A stretch of DNA of 64,000 bases from SZUA-36 sp963704855. GTDB lineage: Bacteria > Pseudomonadota > Gammaproteobacteria > Xanthomonadales > SZUA-36. Numbering within the stretch: the stretch's first letter is position 1; each line of letters opens with the position of its first letter. Where the stretch lies: positions 62,001-126,000 of the forward strand of contig CAVPHY010000002.1 in assembly GCA_963704855.1 (NCBI GenBank), in the 5' to 3' direction. Positions 1-9,606 of the stretch are shown one piece after another. The position numbers and the translations under genes are program-made. The notes below the pieces were generated by a model that worked only from the letters and a program-made list of their open reading frames with translations, had not been told where the DNA came from and searched no databases.

Positions 1-306
1 TCCGCATTCACCTCCGTGATCGGTTACGAGGACCTGCTCCACCATCACCAGAAGCCGGCGCCGGATGGCGGTCTGAAATGCCTGCAGGAGATATTCGGCG
101 AAACGCGGGACAAGACCATCATCTACGTCGGTGACCATATCGCCGATGTTTTATTCGCACGCGGCCTGGGGGAGCGGCTGGATGGGTCCAACAAGGTTGT
201 CTCCGTCGTGGTCACCCACAGCGGCGCGCAGCCGCAGCAATGGCGGGCGCAACCGGATATCGTGATCGAAAGCCCGGCGGAATTGAGTACCTGGGTACAA
301 AACTGA
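1..306 (+). CDS. HAD-superfamily phosphatase, C-terminal part (5' end outside window)
   Basis: The reading frame is open from base 1, so the gene starts upstream and only about 101 C-terminal codons are present. The piece holds a VGDHIADVLFA stretch that matches the last acidic motif (Mg2+ binding) of haloacid dehalogenase phosphatases of the phosphoglycolate-phosphatase type, followed by a short C-terminal tail. The nucleophile motif DxDxT would lie outside the window, so catalysis cannot be checked. A soluble cytoplasmic phosphatase is expected by family; the substrate cannot be told. The gene faces the S9 peptidase gene tail to tail across 52 bases. Confidence 0.7.
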   Translation, partial: SAFTSVIGYEDLLHHHQKPAPDGGLKCLQEIFGETRDKTIIYVGDHIADVLFARGLGERLDGSNKVVSVVVTHSGAQPQQWRAQPDIVIESPAELSTWVQN

Positions 307-318
307 GCGCGTAAGTGA

Positions 319-337
319 CCGGCCGTTTTCCGGCCGG
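319..337. terminator. GC-rich hairpin between convergent genes
   Basis: A 7-bp perfect stem (CCGGCCG / CGGCCGG) with a TTTTC loop lies in the 52-base gap between two convergent genes. There is no clear U-tract on either side, so it is at best a weak or factor-assisted bidirectional terminator. Confidence 0.4.
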
Positions 338-358
338 CCACCGATCAGGCTGGTTCAC

Positions 359-2344
359 CTATGGGCTTTGTGTCACCAGGTGCTTTTCGAAAAACAGCAT
401 CATGACCTGTTCCTGCACATCACGGTTTTCTTTCTTGCGGAAACCGTGGCCCTCGTTCAGTGCATTCATATACCAGACCGGCTGACCCTTTGCGCGCAGG
501 GCGTCGACCATCTGGATGGCCTCGGTAACCGGCACCCTCGGGTCGTTTTCACCCTGCACCACCAGCATCGGTATGTTGATCCGGTCCACGTGGCTTAACG
601 GGCTGATCTTCTGCAGGTGCTCGCGCATTGCAGGTTCACGCTCATCGCCATACTCCGCACGTCTCTGATCGCGGCGGTAGTCCTGGGTGTTTTCAAGGAA
701 GGTTACAAAATTACTGATACCCACCACGTCCACCGCCGCTTTCAAGCGGTCGCTGTAATGCACGGCGCTCGCCAGCACCATGTAACCGCCATAACTGCCG
801 CCATAGACGGCTACGCGGTCTTTATCCAGGTCCGCCCGGGTGTCTATCCAGTCGAGCAAGGCACCGATATCTTTAACCGAGTCCTCGCGCTTGAAACCGT
901 TGTCCAGCGACATATAGTGTTTGCCATACCCCGAGGAGCCGCGCACGTTCGGAAGAACGATCGCAACCCCGAGTTTTTTCAGCCACATCTGGTAACCACT
1001 GCTGAAGGATGGCCGTGATTGCCCTTCGGGGCCGCCGTGGATAACGATGATGACCGGGTGCGGGCCTTCACCTTCCGGTTTATACAACCAGGCGGGAATC
1101 TTCTCCGGTCCGCCGCTGGCGCTGTCAAATGTCGGGTAATGCACCAGTTCCGGTTCGATAAAGCTGTCGGTATCCAGCCCGCCGACTTCGCTGTAGGTCC
1201 AGCGCTCGAGTTCACCGTATTCGAGCGCAGCTTCACCCAATTGCAGCACAAAGCTGTCGCTCGGGGTTTTTGATGTATTCAGGGTCAGGCCCAGCTTGCT
1301 GTCATCCGGGCTGAATTCCATACCGCCGACCAGACCGGTGGGGATCACACCCACTTGTGCGAATTCGCGGCTGAGCGTATCGAGCAGGTAGACCTGTGAC
1401 ATGCCGTCCACGTTGACTGAAAACACACCGCGTTTGCGGTCGTGGCTGATTTCTGCGCCCTCGACATTCCAGGGTATGTCTGTACTGACGATCAACGGTT
1501 CGGAACCCTCTTCCAGCGACTGCCACGCCAATTGTCTGAAATCACCTTTGACATCGGTGACAAACCAGAAGCCGGTACCCTCGTGATCAAATGCCACCGG
1601 GAAATTCGAGCTGGGGTTTTCAGCGTTACCCGCCAGCAGGCGCTGCTGACCGGATTCGATATCCAGCAGGTAAATCCTGGAATCTGCGTTACCAACATAG
1701 TTACCGATCAATAGCCTGGAATTATCTGACGAGAAATCAGATGCTGACCAGTTCGTGCCATCGGGTGATGTCAGGACAATCTGGGCCGTCTCAGGGTTGG
1801 CGACATCCATCATCCAGACATCATTGGATGCGCCGTTGCGGCGGGTGCTGCGGTACGCGATCTTTTTGCCGCTGCGATCCCACACTACGGAATCGTTACG
1901 CGACTCACCATCCGTCAGCATGATGGCGTCATCCTCACTGCCCGGGTCGAGCAGGAAAATCTGCGAGAACTCACTGCCGCCCGCATCCATGGTGAAAATC
2001 ATTTTCGAACCACCGGGCTGGCGCTGCAGTCCGCCTATCGGCTCGTCAAAAAATGTGACCTGTTGACGCGCACCACCCGGGTGGCTGACCTGGTGCACCT
2101 GGCTGACATCGCCGAAGCGCGTGGATATGAAGATCCCGTTACCGTCCAGGGTCCAGTCGAGAAAACCGGCCGAACGTACATTCTGGTAACGGTTAAGGCT
2201 GGCTACCAGCGATGGCGGAATGGCCGGTACGTCCTGCATCACCAGGTTGCCATTGTTGGTCTCGGTGGTCACGACCCCGGCGGAAGCCGAAGCGCTGAAG
2301 AACAGCAGGAAGAGTGCACTGAAAAAGAGGGGATTTTGTTTCAC
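359..2344 (-). CDS. Exported S9-family prolyl oligopeptidase-like peptidase
   Basis: 661 residues. The N-terminus is a classical signal peptide ending near ASASA-GV, so the protein is exported. The middle (about 45-390) carries repeated DPGS/SPDDSKL-type strands of a TolB/PD40-like beta-propeller, and the C-terminal 250 residues are an alpha/beta hydrolase. The catalytic triad can be read as Ser517 in GGSYGGYM, Asp601 in GENDPRV and His633 in NEGHGF, in the order and spacing of dipeptidyl aminopeptidases/acylaminoacyl peptidases (S9). It probably degrades oligopeptides in the periplasm. The start is GTG with GGAG about 8 bases upstream; the ATG just before it is in another frame and stops after two codons. 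It is transcribed away from the SLC13 transporter gene. Confidence 0.88.
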   Translation of the reverse strand: MKQNPLFFSALFLLFFSASASAGVVTTETNNGNLVMQDVPAIPPSLVASLNRYQNVRSAGFLDWTLDGNGIFISTRFGDVSQVHQVSHPGGARQQVTFFDEPIGGLQRQPGGSKMIFTMDAGGSEFSQIFLLDPGSEDDAIMLTDGESRNDSVVWDRSGKKIAYRSTRRNGASNDVWMMDVANPETAQIVLTSPDGTNWSASDFSSDNSRLLIGNYVGNADSRIYLLDIESGQQRLLAGNAENPSSNFPVAFDHEGTGFWFVTDVKGDFRQLAWQSLEEGSEPLIVSTDIPWNVEGAEISHDRKRGVFSVNVDGMSQVYLLDTLSREFAQVGVIPTGLVGGMEFSPDDSKLGLTLNTSKTPSDSFVLQLGEAALEYGELERWTYSEVGGLDTDSFIEPELVHYPTFDSASGGPEKIPAWLYKPEGEGPHPVIIVIHGGPEGQSRPSFSSGYQMWLKKLGVAIVLPNVRGSSGYGKHYMSLDNGFKREDSVKDIGALLDWIDTRADLDKDRVAVYGGSYGGYMVLASAVHYSDRLKAAVDVVGISNFVTFLENTQDYRRDQRRAEYGDEREPAMREHLQKISPLSHVDRINIPMLVVQGENDPRVPVTEAIQMVDALRAKGQPVWYMNALNEGHGFRKKENRDVQEQVMMLFFEKHLVTQSP

Positions 2345-2568
2345 GTCATGCTCCGTGTTTGTGCCGGATTAGGTTAGTAAGCGTAAACAAGAACACACGT
2401 TCGGCACATGAGATAGGTCATCATTTTTGCGGGTTTACCCATCGCGTTCGCTGAAAGCAGGCGGTTAAACCAGCCAATTTTCGCTTGGTGATTTCGTGAA
2501 GACCCGCATGCTGCTACAGTTACGGGTAATTCGCCGGTCAAACACTTCACCCAAAACCAAGAATAAAT

Positions 2569-4107
2569 ATGAAATCAGCCAACAGAAACTCAAAAACCAA
2601 GCTGGCCTCATTGATCATTGCACCGTTGATCAGCCTGTCACTCATCCTGTTTGGTGACCTGGCGCCGGAGAACCCGGGTGTTACCTACACGCTGGCCATC
2701 GCCATATTGATGGCCATCTGGTGGATTACCGAAGCCGTACCGCTGGCGGCCACTGCATTGCTGCCGGTGGTGCTTTTCCCCCTGCTCGGCGTGGTGGATG
2801 GACAGACCATCTCGTCCATGTACTTCAACCACCTGATATTCCTGTTCCTGGGTGGGTTCCTGATGGCCCTGGCCATGGAGCGCTGGGATCTGCACCGGCG
2901 CATCGCGATCAAGGTTTTAATGTTTTTCGGTATCAGCCCCGGCAGGATTCTGATGGGCTTCATGTTTGCCACCGCCTTCCTTTCCATGTGGATGTCGAAT
3001 ACGGCGACAACCATGATGATGATCCCGATCGCACTATCGATCATCTTGAAACTCGAAGAAATTCTCGGCAAGAAGGAACTGGGCACCTACTCCGTCGGTT
3101 TGCTGCTGGGTATTGCCTACGCCGCCTCCATCGGTGGCATAGCGACCCTCGTTGGAACCCCTCCGAACCTGTCGTTTGCGCGTATCGCCAATATCATCTT
3201 CCCGGCCATGCCGGAGATTTCTTTCGCCGACTGGCTGGTATTCGCCATATGGATTTCCGCGCTGGTTTTCCTGGCGGCCTGGGTATTGCTGTTCCTGATG
3301 TACCGGCCCAAACACCCGTGGCATGGCGTCAACCGGGAGGAATTCAAAAAGGAATACCAGTTGCTGGGCCCGGCAAAACCGGAGGAAAAAATCGTATTCG
3401 CCCTGTTTATCACCATGGCGCTGCTGTGGGTTTTCAGGGCGGGTTTCAATATCGGTTTTGTCAATATTCCAGGCTGGTCACAGTTATTCGAACACCCTGA
3501 GTATTTCAACGACGGTACGGTTGCCATCGCGATTTCACTTCTCCTGTTCATCATCCCTTCAACAACAAAGAAGAACGAGCGACTGATGAACTGGAAGACG
3601 GCCAACCGTCTGCCGTGGCATATCGTGATCCTGTTCGGCGGCGGCTTTGCGCTGGCCAAGGGGTTTGTCGATTCCGGCCTGTCCCTCTGGTTTGGTGAAC
3701 AGCTTTCCGGCCTGGCGGGCACGCACCCGATGATCCTGACATCTGTTATCGTGACCATGATGTCATTCCTGACGGAACTGACATCCAATATCGCCAGCAC
3801 CGAGATGATACTGCCAATCCTCGCGGGCATGGCCGTCAGTATCCAGATCAATCCCCTGCTGCTGATGATACCGGCCACGCTGGCCGCATCGCTCGCGTTC
3901 ATGCTGCCGGTTGCCACACCCCCCAATGCGATTATTTTTGGCACCGGCAGGTTGTCCATCAAGGACATGGCTAAAACCGGTATTTTGCTGAACATGATCG
4001 GCGTGGTGATTACCACGCTGGTGACCTATTTCTGGGGCACAGTGGTTTTCAAAATTGACGTCAATGTCTTTCCGGAATGGGCGAAAACACTGACCGGCGG
4101 GGGTTAA
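2569..4107 (+). CDS. SLC13/DASS-family sodium:carboxylate symporter
   Basis: 512 residues, almost entirely hydrophobic, with 11-12 probable transmembrane segments. Two family signatures are visible: an SNTATTMMM run near residue 147 and, near the end, a PVATPPNAIIFGTG run; the first half also has a VGTPPNLSFA loop. These are the paired SNT and PPN motifs that bind Na+ and substrate in the DASS family (VcINDY, SLC13). Likely substrates are C4/C5 dicarboxylates such as succinate, but specificity cannot be read. A gene in an inner-membrane uptake role next to peptidases fits a heterotroph. Its stop codon lies inside the left arm of a long inverted repeat. Confidence 0.88.
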   Translation: MKSANRNSKTKLASLIIAPLISLSLILFGDLAPENPGVTYTLAIAILMAIWWITEAVPLAATALLPVVLFPLLGVVDGQTISSMYFNHLIFLFLGGFLMALAMERWDLHRRIAIKVLMFFGISPGRILMGFMFATAFLSMWMSNTATTMMMIPIALSIILKLEEILGKKELGTYSVGLLLGIAYAASIGGIATLVGTPPNLSFARIANIIFPAMPEISFADWLVFAIWISALVFLAAWVLLFLMYRPKHPWHGVNREEFKKEYQLLGPAKPEEKIVFALFITMALLWVFRAGFNIGFVNIPGWSQLFEHPEYFNDGTVAIAISLLLFIIPSTTKKNERLMNWKTANRLPWHIVILFGGGFALAKGFVDSGLSLWFGEQLSGLAGTHPMILTSVIVTMMSFLTELTSNIASTEMILPILAGMAVSIQINPLLLMIPATLAASLAFMLPVATPPNAIIFGTGRLSIKDMAKTGILLNMIGVVITTLVTYFWGTVVFKIDVNVFPEWAKTLTGGG

Positions 4108-4269
4108 CCCGCATATTTCACCAGTATCCCGGAATATGGCGCCGGACAGATACCGTTGGGTGCCGGGCTGGACTGAAGGTCATAGCTGTAGCTATGGCCT
4201 GAAGGAAGACCAAGCCCAGCGGTATATGAACAAGCCAGAGCCGGGATACTGGTGAAATATTCGGGTTAA
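4104..4269. repeat. Nested inverted-repeat element between convergent genes
   Basis: Outer arms of 29 bases (4104-4132 and 4241-4269) are inverted copies with one mismatch and enclose 108 bases. Inside is a second imperfect pair (ATACCGTTGGG about 4150 and CCCAGCGGTAT about 4215) and a central hairpin GGTCATAGCT/AGCTATGGCC. The whole folds as one long nested stem. The left arm contains the SLC13 stop codon and the right arm ends three bases before the stop of the lipoprotein gene. It may terminate both transcripts or be a palindromic mobile repeat. Confidence 0.75.
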
Positions 4270-4272
4270 GGC

Positions 4273-4659
4273 TTAACGCGGATCACATGGCGAAGGTGAG
4301 CAGACCTTGACCGAATCGGCGCTGGCAATCAGCCAGACGAGCGCAGCGGCGCCCAGTATGCCGCCGATAATCATCCAGGTATCTTCACCACTGCTTTTTG
4401 GCCCTTCAACCTTGAGGCTGGCCATATCCTCGTAACGGAAAAACGCTTCACTTCCGCCCAGGCCATCAGCATTCATCACCGTGATTCGAAATTTTGCGGT
4501 CTGCTTATCAAAGGTTTTCACTTCTACCAGGCTACCGTAGTCCACACCCGACGGACGCGAGTTTCGCATGGCATTTTCCACGCTCACTTCCTGAAAAGTT
4601 GAGCACGCGGCAAGGTTGAAAACCAAAATGGCCAGCAGGTAGCGCTTGATAAATATCAT
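4273..4659 (-). CDS. Small lipoprotein with C-terminal membrane segment, unknown function
   Basis: 128 residues. A short signal peptide ends in the lipobox LAAC (Cys19), so lipidation is predicted. Residues 25-85 look like a small beta-rich domain (VEVKTFDKQTAKFRITVMN), followed near residue 95 by a hydrophobic segment (IIGGILGAAALVWLIA) that could be a transmembrane helix or glycine-zipper-like hairpin. I do not recognise a named family. It ends next to the long inverted repeat and is convergent with the SLC13 gene. Composition resembles its neighbours. Confidence 0.65.
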   Translation of the reverse strand: MIFIKRYLLAILVFNLAACSTFQEVSVENAMRNSRPSGVDYGSLVEVKTFDKQTAKFRITVMNADGLGGSEAFFRYEDMASLKVEGPKSSGEDTWMIIGGILGAAALVWLIASADSVKVCSPSPCDPR

Positions 4660-4885
4660 TCAATTCACGGTTTCTGAAAAACAGGATTAATTATTCTGGC
4701 TCGCATTCTATGATTAAACAAGCCAATAAAACAGGGCAGATGCCACCTTTGGAACTTTGAAAATAGCGAATGCCATTGGTCCGGGTGGCTCTTTAACGTT
4801 GGCATAACCCACTTGATGCCACAGGTAGGCTATTATTACGCTCCAACATTTCCCAGGTAATTTTAAGTCCACGGAGTAACCCACG

Positions 4886-7800
4886 ATGCAGCGCCTACTG
4901 TTAAGCCTTCTTTTGTTCACCAGCCCTATCCTTTTTGCAGACGAATCTTCCGATGGTTCAGAAGAAAAAGCCAAGTGGGACGTCAGCTCCGACCAGTACC
5001 ACACGAGCGAGATAAGCATCGACACGACCGAAACGACCTGGTCGAACGTCAGCGTCAGCCCGGATGGCCAAACCCTGGTATTCGATATGCTGGGTGATAT
5101 CTATTCGGTGGCCATCGGCGGCGGCGAAGCCACGGCACTGACGCACGGCATCGAGTGGAACTACCAGCCACGCTTCAGCCCGGACGGCCGCCAGATTGCG
5201 TTCGTCAGCGACCGTGCCGGTGGCGATAACCTGTGGATCATGAATGCCGATGGCAGTGACGCCCATGCCGTCAGCGACGAGGCTGAACACATCGTACACA
5301 ATCCATCGTGGAGTCCGGACGGTGACTACCTGGTGGGACGCAAAGCCTATTATTCGACGCGTTCCATTGCGGCGGGTGAAATCTGGATGTTTCATCGTGG
5401 CGGCGGCAACGGTGTCAACCTGGTGGAACGGCCCAATGCCGACAGCGATCAGAAGAACCGCGCCGAACCGGCTTTTTCACCCGATGGCAAATATGTCTAT
5501 TACAGTGCGGACATCACACCCGGCACCGTCTGGCAGTACAACAAGAACTCGGTTGATTCCCTGTTTGCAATTAAGCGGCTGGAACTGGCAACGGGTGAAA
5601 CCGATACCATCGTCAGCGGCCCGGGTGGTGCGATCCGCCCTACCCCGTCACCCGACGGCAAATCGCTGGCCTATCTGAAACGACGCCTGGGGCTGGTCAC
5701 ACAAATCATGGTCAAGGATCTGGAATCCGGCCTGGAGAAATTGGTCTTTGATGGGTTCGAGAGGGATCTGCAGGAATCCAGCGGCTCGGAAGGCAATGCC
5801 CCGGCCATTGCGTGGTTGCCCGATAGCGCCTCGATCGCGTTCTGGACGGCCGGCAAGTTTCACCGTGTAAGCGTCACCGACGGCAGTGTCACAGGGATAC
5901 CCGTACACATCGTCACCAGCAAGAAGGTCCGCCCTGCACTGCGTAGCAAGGTGAAGGTGGCAACGGATGATTTTGAGGTGAACGGAGTTCGCTGGGCGAG
6001 TTACACCGCAGACGAGAAACAGGTCGTTTTTCAGGCGCTGGGGTATATCTGGATAAAGGATGTCAAATCCGGCAAACAACAGCGGCTTACACAGCAGAGT
6101 GATCACTACGAGTTTTACCCGGTGATCTCTCCCGACGGACGTTCGGTGTTGTATACCACCTGGAATGACCGGCAATTCGGCTCGGTCCGCATCAGCCAGA
6201 TCAAGGGAAACAAGGCCACACAGCTTACATCGCAACCTGGCCATTATATTGAGCCGGCGTTTTCCGCAGACGGCCAACAGGTGCTGTACCGCAAAATTGA
6301 AGGCGGCTACCTGTTGTCACCGCTGTGGTCAATGGACCCGGGCATTTACCATGTTGCAGCGGACGGCAAGCAGCCACCGCTGCGTATAAGCAAAGAGGGT
6401 TTCAACCCGCACTTCAATGCCGATGCCAGCCGCGTTTTCTTCACCACCAATATGGGCAAACTCGGCACCGAACTGCTTCTGAGCAGTGTAAACCTGAACG
6501 GCTATGACCGCCGTGATCACTTGCAGGGCGCCAAGGCGACGCAATTCCGGGTGTCACCGGATGGCCAATGGGTGGCTTTCAGCGAAAACTTCAAAACCTA
6601 CCTGGCGCCCTTCTTCAGCAATGGCAAAACCATCACGCTGAGTGGCGCCACCAAGGATTTCAGCGTCAGGCAGGTGGCTGGCCGCAGCGGGGAATTCCTC
6701 AGCTGGGCTGCCGACAGCCAGGCCATCGACTGGTCACACGGCCGTTATCTTTACCGGCGCGACCTGAAGCAGGCTTTTGCATTCGAGGCGGGCGCACCGG
6801 AATCCCTGCCGGAACCGCTTGAATCCGGTCTGGACCTGGCCTTTACACAGGATGGCGACCAGCCAAAAGGTAAAATCGCATTGGTGGGTGGACGTGTCGT
6901 CACGATGCGTGACGCCAACCAGCAAACGGAAGTGATCGAAGACGGTATCGTCCTCATCGAAGGCAACCGCATCACCGCGGTGGGCAGCCGCGACAACGTC
7001 ACCATCCCTGCCGATGCCTTTCAGCTGGATGTCACCGGCAAGACCGTTCTGCCCGGCCTGGTCGATGCGCACGCACATGGTGGGATGGGCAGCAGTGAAA
7101 TTAACCCGCAACAGAACTGGATGCAGTTATCCAACCTGGCCTTTGGTGTGACCACCATTCACGACCCTTCCAACGACACCAGTGAGTTTTTCGCCGCATC
7201 CGAACTGCAGAAAACCGGCCAACTGGTCGCACCCCGGGTATTTGGCACCGGCACCATCCTCTATGGCGCCTATGTGCCCGGCTACAGCGCTGAAACCAAC
7301 AGCCTTGAGGACGCACAGTTCCACCTGCAGCGACTGAAGGATGTCGGCGCCATTTCGGTCAAGAGCTACAACCAACCACGCCGCGAACAGCGCCAACAGA
7401 TTATCCAGGCGGCCTCGGAACTGGACATGATGGTCGTGCCTGAAGGTGGTATGCGCTTCCAGCACAACCTGACCATGCTGATTGACGGGCATACCACGAT
7501 GGAACACTCCCTGCCGGTGCAGAACGTCTATAGCGATGTCGTGCAGCTTTGGTCACAGGTCGGTACGGCCTACACACCAACCTTTATCGTCTCCTATGGC
7601 GGTCTGATGGGTGAGGAATACTGGTACGACCGCACCAATGTGTGGGAGAACCCGCGGCTGTTGCGCTATACCCCGAAAAGCGTCCTGTATCCGCGTTCGA
7701 TCCGCCGGCCAAAAGCACCGGATTCAGAATACAACCACGTCTACGTTGCACGCACTGCAAAGGCTTTGCGGGATGCCGGTGTGCGGGTGAATATCGGCGC

Positions 7801-8191
7801 CCACGGACAACGCGAAGGGCTTGCCGCCCACTGGGAAATGTGGTCCATGACACAGGGTGGTTTCAGTCCCTGGGAAGCGCTGCGTGGCGCCACCATCGAC
7901 GGTGCGGCCAGCCTCGGCATGGATCACGAGATCGGTTCACTCGAAGCCGGCAAGCTGGCGGATATCACGGTCGTTGACGGCAACCCGCTGGAGGATATCT
8001 ACCGTTCAGAATACGTCAGCCATACGGTTATTAACGGACGGCTTTACGAGGCGGCCACGATGAACCAGGTCGCACCGGATAAAACTGCGCGCCAGCCTTT
8101 GTTTTTTGAACTCGAAGGCGGTGACGCCTGGAGCAGTGGTGCCCGGCAATCACAGGAAGAAAAGGCAAAGGCACTAAATTGGCAACACTAG
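4886..8191 (+). CDS. Exported TolB-like beta-propeller / amidohydrolase fusion
   Basis: 1101 residues. A signal peptide (about 1-18, ending LFA-DE) is followed by many PD40/WD40-like blades with the signature SPDGxxxxF (for example SPDGQTLVF, SPDGRQIAF) to about residue 640. From about 665 to 1065 comes a metal-dependent amidohydrolase: the metal-binding VDAHAHGG lies near residue 730, further histidines occur in TTMEHS and NIGAHGQ, and a closing LEAGKLADITVVDGNP strand is typical of the family. Tolerated substrates in relatives include dipeptides and N-acyl amino acids; here it is not known. The stop codon overlaps the start of the TauD-like gene by 13 bases, so the two are probably co-translated. 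Confidence 0.85.
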   Translation: MQRLLLSLLLFTSPILFADESSDGSEEKAKWDVSSDQYHTSEISIDTTETTWSNVSVSPDGQTLVFDMLGDIYSVAIGGGEATALTHGIEWNYQPRFSPDGRQIAFVSDRAGGDNLWIMNADGSDAHAVSDEAEHIVHNPSWSPDGDYLVGRKAYYSTRSIAAGEIWMFHRGGGNGVNLVERPNADSDQKNRAEPAFSPDGKYVYYSADITPGTVWQYNKNSVDSLFAIKRLELATGETDTIVSGPGGAIRPTPSPDGKSLAYLKRRLGLVTQIMVKDLESGLEKLVFDGFERDLQESSGSEGNAPAIAWLPDSASIAFWTAGKFHRVSVTDGSVTGIPVHIVTSKKVRPALRSKVKVATDDFEVNGVRWASYTADEKQVVFQALGYIWIKDVKSGKQQRLTQQSDHYEFYPVISPDGRSVLYTTWNDRQFGSVRISQIKGNKATQLTSQPGHYIEPAFSADGQQVLYRKIEGGYLLSPLWSMDPGIYHVAADGKQPPLRISKEGFNPHFNADASRVFFTTNMGKLGTELLLSSVNLNGYDRRDHLQGAKATQFRVSPDGQWVAFSENFKTYLAPFFSNGKTITLSGATKDFSVRQVAGRSGEFLSWAADSQAIDWSHGRYLYRRDLKQAFAFEAGAPESLPEPLESGLDLAFTQDGDQPKGKIALVGGRVVTMRDANQQTEVIEDGIVLIEGNRITAVGSRDNVTIPADAFQLDVTGKTVLPGLVDAHAHGGMGSSEINPQQNWMQLSNLAFGVTTIHDPSNDTSEFFAASELQKTGQLVAPRVFGTGTILYGAYVPGYSAETNSLEDAQFHLQRLKDVGAISVKSYNQPRREQRQQIIQAASELDMMVVPEGGMRFQHNLTMLIDGHTTMEHSLPVQNVYSDVVQLWSQVGTAYTPTFIVSYGGLMGEEYWYDRTNVWENPRLLRYTPKSVLYPRSIRRPKAPDSEYNHVYVARTAKALRDAGVRVNIGAHGQREGLAAHWEMWSMTQGGFSPWEALRGATIDGAASLGMDHEIGSLEAGKLADITVVDGNPLEDIYRSEYVSHTVINGRLYEAATMNQVAPDKTARQPLFFELEGGDAWSSGARQSQEEKAKALNWQH

Positions 8192-9096
8192 GCGGTCACA
8201 GTTTCGTCAAGCTCGTACGTGCCCGCACAAGCAAAGACCCGCGGCATCTGTCGCGGGAGTCGGTGCTCGATCTGCTCGATACCCATGGCCTGGTACTGAT
8301 TCGTGATTTTGAATTTGACCTGGAAGCATTTGAAGCATTTACTGGTGAACTCTGTAATAACTTCCACCACGTAGGTACTCGAAACAAGCTCAAAACCGGC
8401 AGGGGTGACGGTTACAGCACCGAGGTGCACAGACAGAATTTTACACTGCTGTCACATAGTGAAGGCACCTACAGACCCTGGCCACCGGCACCTGAACTAT
8501 GTTTTTTCTACTGTGTTACCCCGCCTGTAGTGAAAGGCGGCGAAACCACCCTCGTAGACGGCGTGCGTTTCCTGAAAGCAATGCCGGCGCACTTGCGCGA
8601 ATATTTTATGCAGTCAGATGTCACTTATGAAATGTATTGGCAACCCGATCGCTGGCAAGCGGAATTCCAGGTCGGCAGCACATCTGATCTGAACAGATTG
8701 CTGAGTGGCTTCCCCAGCCTCGAATACAGTTTCAAAGGCGAGGACCTGGCATTGCGCTATACAGCGAGCGCCATCAAGCTAACACGTTCCGGTGAACCTT
8801 CTTTTGCCAATGCATTGCTGGCACACCTGCCACGTATCACTCATCCGGCTTACCAACAAAACAACGTATATACAAAAAACTCCAATCACGTATATTTTGA
8901 AAATGGTGAGGAGATCGCGGATGACATCATTAACGCGTTGATTGACGTTCAGGATCAGCTCTTACACCTGCATGAATGGCGGACACATGACCTCTTGGTG
9001 TTCGATAACACGAGATTCATGCATGGAAGGCGTATGACCGAGACAAGCTGTGAACGTGTGTTGCTCAGCAGGTTTGGCTCTCCGGGCAGGAATTAA
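8179..9096 (+). CDS. TauD/TfdA-family Fe(II)/2-oxoglutarate dioxygenase
   Basis: 305 residues. The double-stranded beta-helix fold of TauD-like oxygenases is indicated by PPVVKGGETTLVDG near residue 115 and the C-terminal LLVFDNTRFMHGRR followed by RVLLSRFG. The iron ligands can be assigned as His-Ser-Glu in LLSHSEGTY (near residue 93) and His in MHGRR; the 2-oxoglutarate arginine is likely the one in LLSRFG. The middle ligand is Glu rather than the Asp of TauD, as in clavaminate-synthase-like members. The start is TTG, overlapping the preceding amidohydrolase gene; no better in-frame ATG exists before the conserved region. Substrate unknown. Confidence 0.82.
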   Translation: MATLGGHSFVKLVRARTSKDPRHLSRESVLDLLDTHGLVLIRDFEFDLEAFEAFTGELCNNFHHVGTRNKLKTGRGDGYSTEVHRQNFTLLSHSEGTYRPWPPAPELCFFYCVTPPVVKGGETTLVDGVRFLKAMPAHLREYFMQSDVTYEMYWQPDRWQAEFQVGSTSDLNRLLSGFPSLEYSFKGEDLALRYTASAIKLTRSGEPSFANALLAHLPRITHPAYQQNNVYTKNSNHVYFENGEEIADDIINALIDVQDQLLHLHEWRTHDLLVFDNTRFMHGRRMTETSCERVLLSRFGSPGRN

Positions 9097-9130
9097 TACT
9101 GGAATAATCGCCCGCATCACCCCCGAAAAA

Positions 9131-9601
9131 CTAACGCAGCAAACCTTTTATCCTGGCTGTGAACAAGCCCCCCTGATCATCATAAACCCGGCACTTTGCC
9201 ATCGTAACGACAGAATCCTGGATTCTCTTCAGGCTTAAAAAGTCCATCTCGACAAAGATCTTTTCCGGGTCACGTATGACTTTTCTGCTGGTGATGGCAC
9301 ATTCACGCATCCAGGTTTCCCTGCACTTGGTTTTAAAATCGGCTACAACATGTAAATAGATATTTGCCAGTTGGGCCAGGAATTCCTGGGTGGAGAAAAT
9401 GCTCAGGTGAAAGCCATCAGGGTCGGTCGGGGATACAAAAAACGAGACCATACCGATCTCAGCTTTAAGCAGTTTGCCTGAAATATTGACGTTCAATATT
9501 TCCCAAGTATCCACTTTCACACCTTCATCGATATAGCGTGATGAAAGATCTGCAATTTCCTTTTTACCGAGATCGATTTCCGATTCAATATGCATAAGCA
9601 T
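9131..9601 (-). CDS. Hypothetical protein, possibly hotdog-fold
   Basis: 156 residues, soluble, no signal peptide. The second half (YLHVVADFKTKCRETWM, then KIFVEMDFLSLKR and VTMAKCRVYDDQGGLF) has the long-helix and strand pattern of hotdog-fold thioesterase-like proteins, but no catalytic motif is certain and I do not recognise the family. A second ATG lies two codons downstream. It begins five bases after the ATP-grasp gene on the same strand, so the two probably form an operon and act in the same pathway. It is convergent with the TauD-like gene across 34 bases. Confidence 0.6.
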   Translation of the reverse strand: MLMHIESEIDLGKKEIADLSSRYIDEGVKVDTWEILNVNISGKLLKAEIGMVSFFVSPTDPDGFHLSIFSTQEFLAQLANIYLHVVADFKTKCRETWMRECAITSRKVIRDPEKIFVEMDFLSLKRIQDSVVTMAKCRVYDDQGGLFTARIKGLLR

Positions 9602-9606
9602 CCAAC

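Noticed and set aside
3117..4016. 299-codon open frame on the minus strand
   Set aside because: It is antisense to the well-supported SLC13 gene and its sequence is low in family-like motifs; a shadow of the codon use of the real gene.
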